Source: CAIXTV01 sp037144095 (lineage in GTDB: Bacteria > Bacteroidota > Bacteroidia > Bacteroidales > CAIXTV01). Taken from it: a stretch of 7,920 nt of DNA. The DNA lies in contig JBAWXL010000222.1 in the NCBI GenBank assembly GCA_037144095.1, positions 1 to 7,920 of the forward strand. Direction: 5' to 3'. Shown piece by piece: positions 7,159 through 7,920 of this stretch (position 1 is the stretch's first letter; every line of letters starts with the position of its first letter). Made by a program: the position numbers and the translations under genes. The notes under the pieces were generated by a model that was not told where the DNA came from, ran no database searches, and was given only the letters and a program-made list of their open reading frames with translations.

Positions 7159-7920
7159 TTAATTCATTTTCTTCTCAACATGGATTTTATTTCCATTTAT
7201 CCGAAATTGTATTTTGGCAACAACCTGCATTGTCAACATAACCTGTTCAATTGAATCTTTCAGATATAATTTCCCGGATATCAAGTCTTCTTTTGGGACT
7301 TCTGAGTTAAAATCAAACTGCACATTGTAATACCTCTGCAATTTTTCAAACACATCATCGATACTCTGACGATGGAATTTAAACCACCCCTCCTTCCAGG
7401 CAATCGCATCATTAACATTAGGTTCGTCTTTGACCACGATGGAATGACCGTTTCTGTCATAGCTTGCCTTTTGATTAGGTTTTAAAACAGATTCTTTCTT
7501 AAAAAGCGAGAAAGCAGATAGTTCCCTGATCGCTACGCTACCCTCCAAAAGAATTGTTTCGATTAGTTTATCTGATTTGTATGCAGAAACGTCAAATCGG
7601 GTTCCAAGGACTTTAATTGAAATCTCACCGGCGTTTACAAAGAATGGTACTTTCTGATTATGAGCCACCTCGAAATAACCCTCTCCCTGCAAAGAGACTT
7701 CTCGTTTGTCATTTTTGAATTTGGTTGGAAATTCCATCCGGCTTCCGGCATTTAACCATACTTTAGTGCCATCTTCAAGAGTCAGTTGTGATTTCTTCCC
7801 AAAAGGGACAACTAACTCGTTCATTTTTATATTATCCGCCTGACTACCTTTAGTTAGATCGATCACTTTTTCGTTATCAATTGTAATCTTCTGATCGCTG
7901 CCAAGGGCAATTTTTGAATC
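7159..7920 (-). CDS. FecR-family anti-sigma factor with DUF4974-like C-terminus, 5' end beyond window
   Basis: 253 residues are visible and the frame stays open to the right edge (DSKIALGSDQ...), so this is a partial gene. A GTG at 7866 is an internal codon, not the start. FecR-type proteins cross the inner membrane, hold an ECF sigma factor in the cytoplasm and receive a signal in the periplasm. The visible part is periplasmic: a FecR domain at about visible residues 38-131 (NELVVPFGKKSQLTLEDGTK, VWLNAGSRMEFP, GEGYFEVAHN, IKVLGTRFDVSAY, LLEGSVAI), then a DUF4974-like domain at about 180-250 (FHRQSIDDVFEKLQRYYNV, LISGKLYLKDSIEQVM, FRINGNKIHV). The cytoplasmic sigma-binding part and the membrane helix are off-window, as presumably is the sigma factor gene. 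Its position before an STN-bearing susC makes it the probable regulator of this PUL. Confidence 0.93.
   Translation of the reverse strand, partial: DSKIALGSDQKITIDNEKVIDLTKGSQADNIKMNELVVPFGKKSQLTLEDGTKVWLNAGSRMEFPTKFKNDKREVSLQGEGYFEVAHNQKVPFFVNAGEISIKVLGTRFDVSAYKSDKLIETILLEGSVAIRELSAFSLFKKESVLKPNQKASYDRNGHSIVVKDEPNVNDAIAWKEGWFKFHRQSIDDVFEKLQRYYNVQFDFNSEVPKEDLISGKLYLKDSIEQVMLTMQVVAKIQFRINGNKIHVEKKMN

Noticed and set aside
7159..7866. A 235-residue FecR gene starting at the GTG at 7866
   Set aside because: The frame continues open upstream to the window edge, and a protein starting there would lack the cytoplasmic domain and membrane helix that FecR proteins need. It is an internal codon.
1..7920. 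Search for tRNA or rRNA genes, CRISPR arrays, insertion sequences and attachment sites
   Set aside because: No cloverleaf-like segment, regularly spaced repeat array, transposase-like protein or terminal inverted repeats with target duplication were seen; nearly all of the window is taken up by the four genes.

Overview
The window looks like part of a Bacteroidota chromosome. It carries a polysaccharide utilisation locus (PUL) with all protein genes on the minus strand, so the locus reads from right to left. The evidence is the adjacent SusC/SusD pair, the FecR-type anti-sigma factor with a C-terminal DUF4974-like domain, the AT-rich leaders without clear Shine-Dalgarno sequences, and a TAnnTTTG promoter-like motif. 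The family (perhaps a Prolixibacteraceae- or Sphingobacteriales-like lineage) cannot be fixed from the sequence alone.

Layout in transcription order: (1) 7920-7159, a FecR-like anti-sigma factor whose N-terminus lies beyond the right edge; (2) 7158-6970, a 189-bp intergenic region with an AT-rich hairpin just after the fecR stop and a strong intrinsic terminator that points the opposite way (plus strand); (3) 6969-3427, a 1180-residue SusC-family TonB-dependent transporter with an N-terminal STN signalling domain; (4) 3391-1541, a SusD-family surface glycan-binding lipoprotein; (5) 1530-1489, a long hairpin between cistrons; (6) 1441 to the left edge, a secreted right-handed beta-helix protein whose C-terminus is cut off by the window.

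How the parts probably work together: SusD and SusC bind a glycan and import it across the outer membrane. The STN domain of SusC would report import to the periplasmic part of FecR, which would release an ECF sigma factor (expected just beyond the right edge) to switch on susCD. The beta-helix protein is probably a carbohydrate-active or carbohydrate-binding partner. Its exact activity, and so the substrate of the locus, cannot be named from what is visible.

The most interesting signal is the plus-strand terminator at 7013-7053. Its 14-bp stem is complete only in plus-strand RNA, because three G-U wobbles become A-C mismatches in the other strand. No plus-strand gene precedes it. A perfect TAnnTTTG motif lies about 40 bp upstream, over the susC start codon. 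This suggests a short antisense RNA covering the susC leader, comparable to the DonS-type PUL antisense RNAs of Bacteroides.
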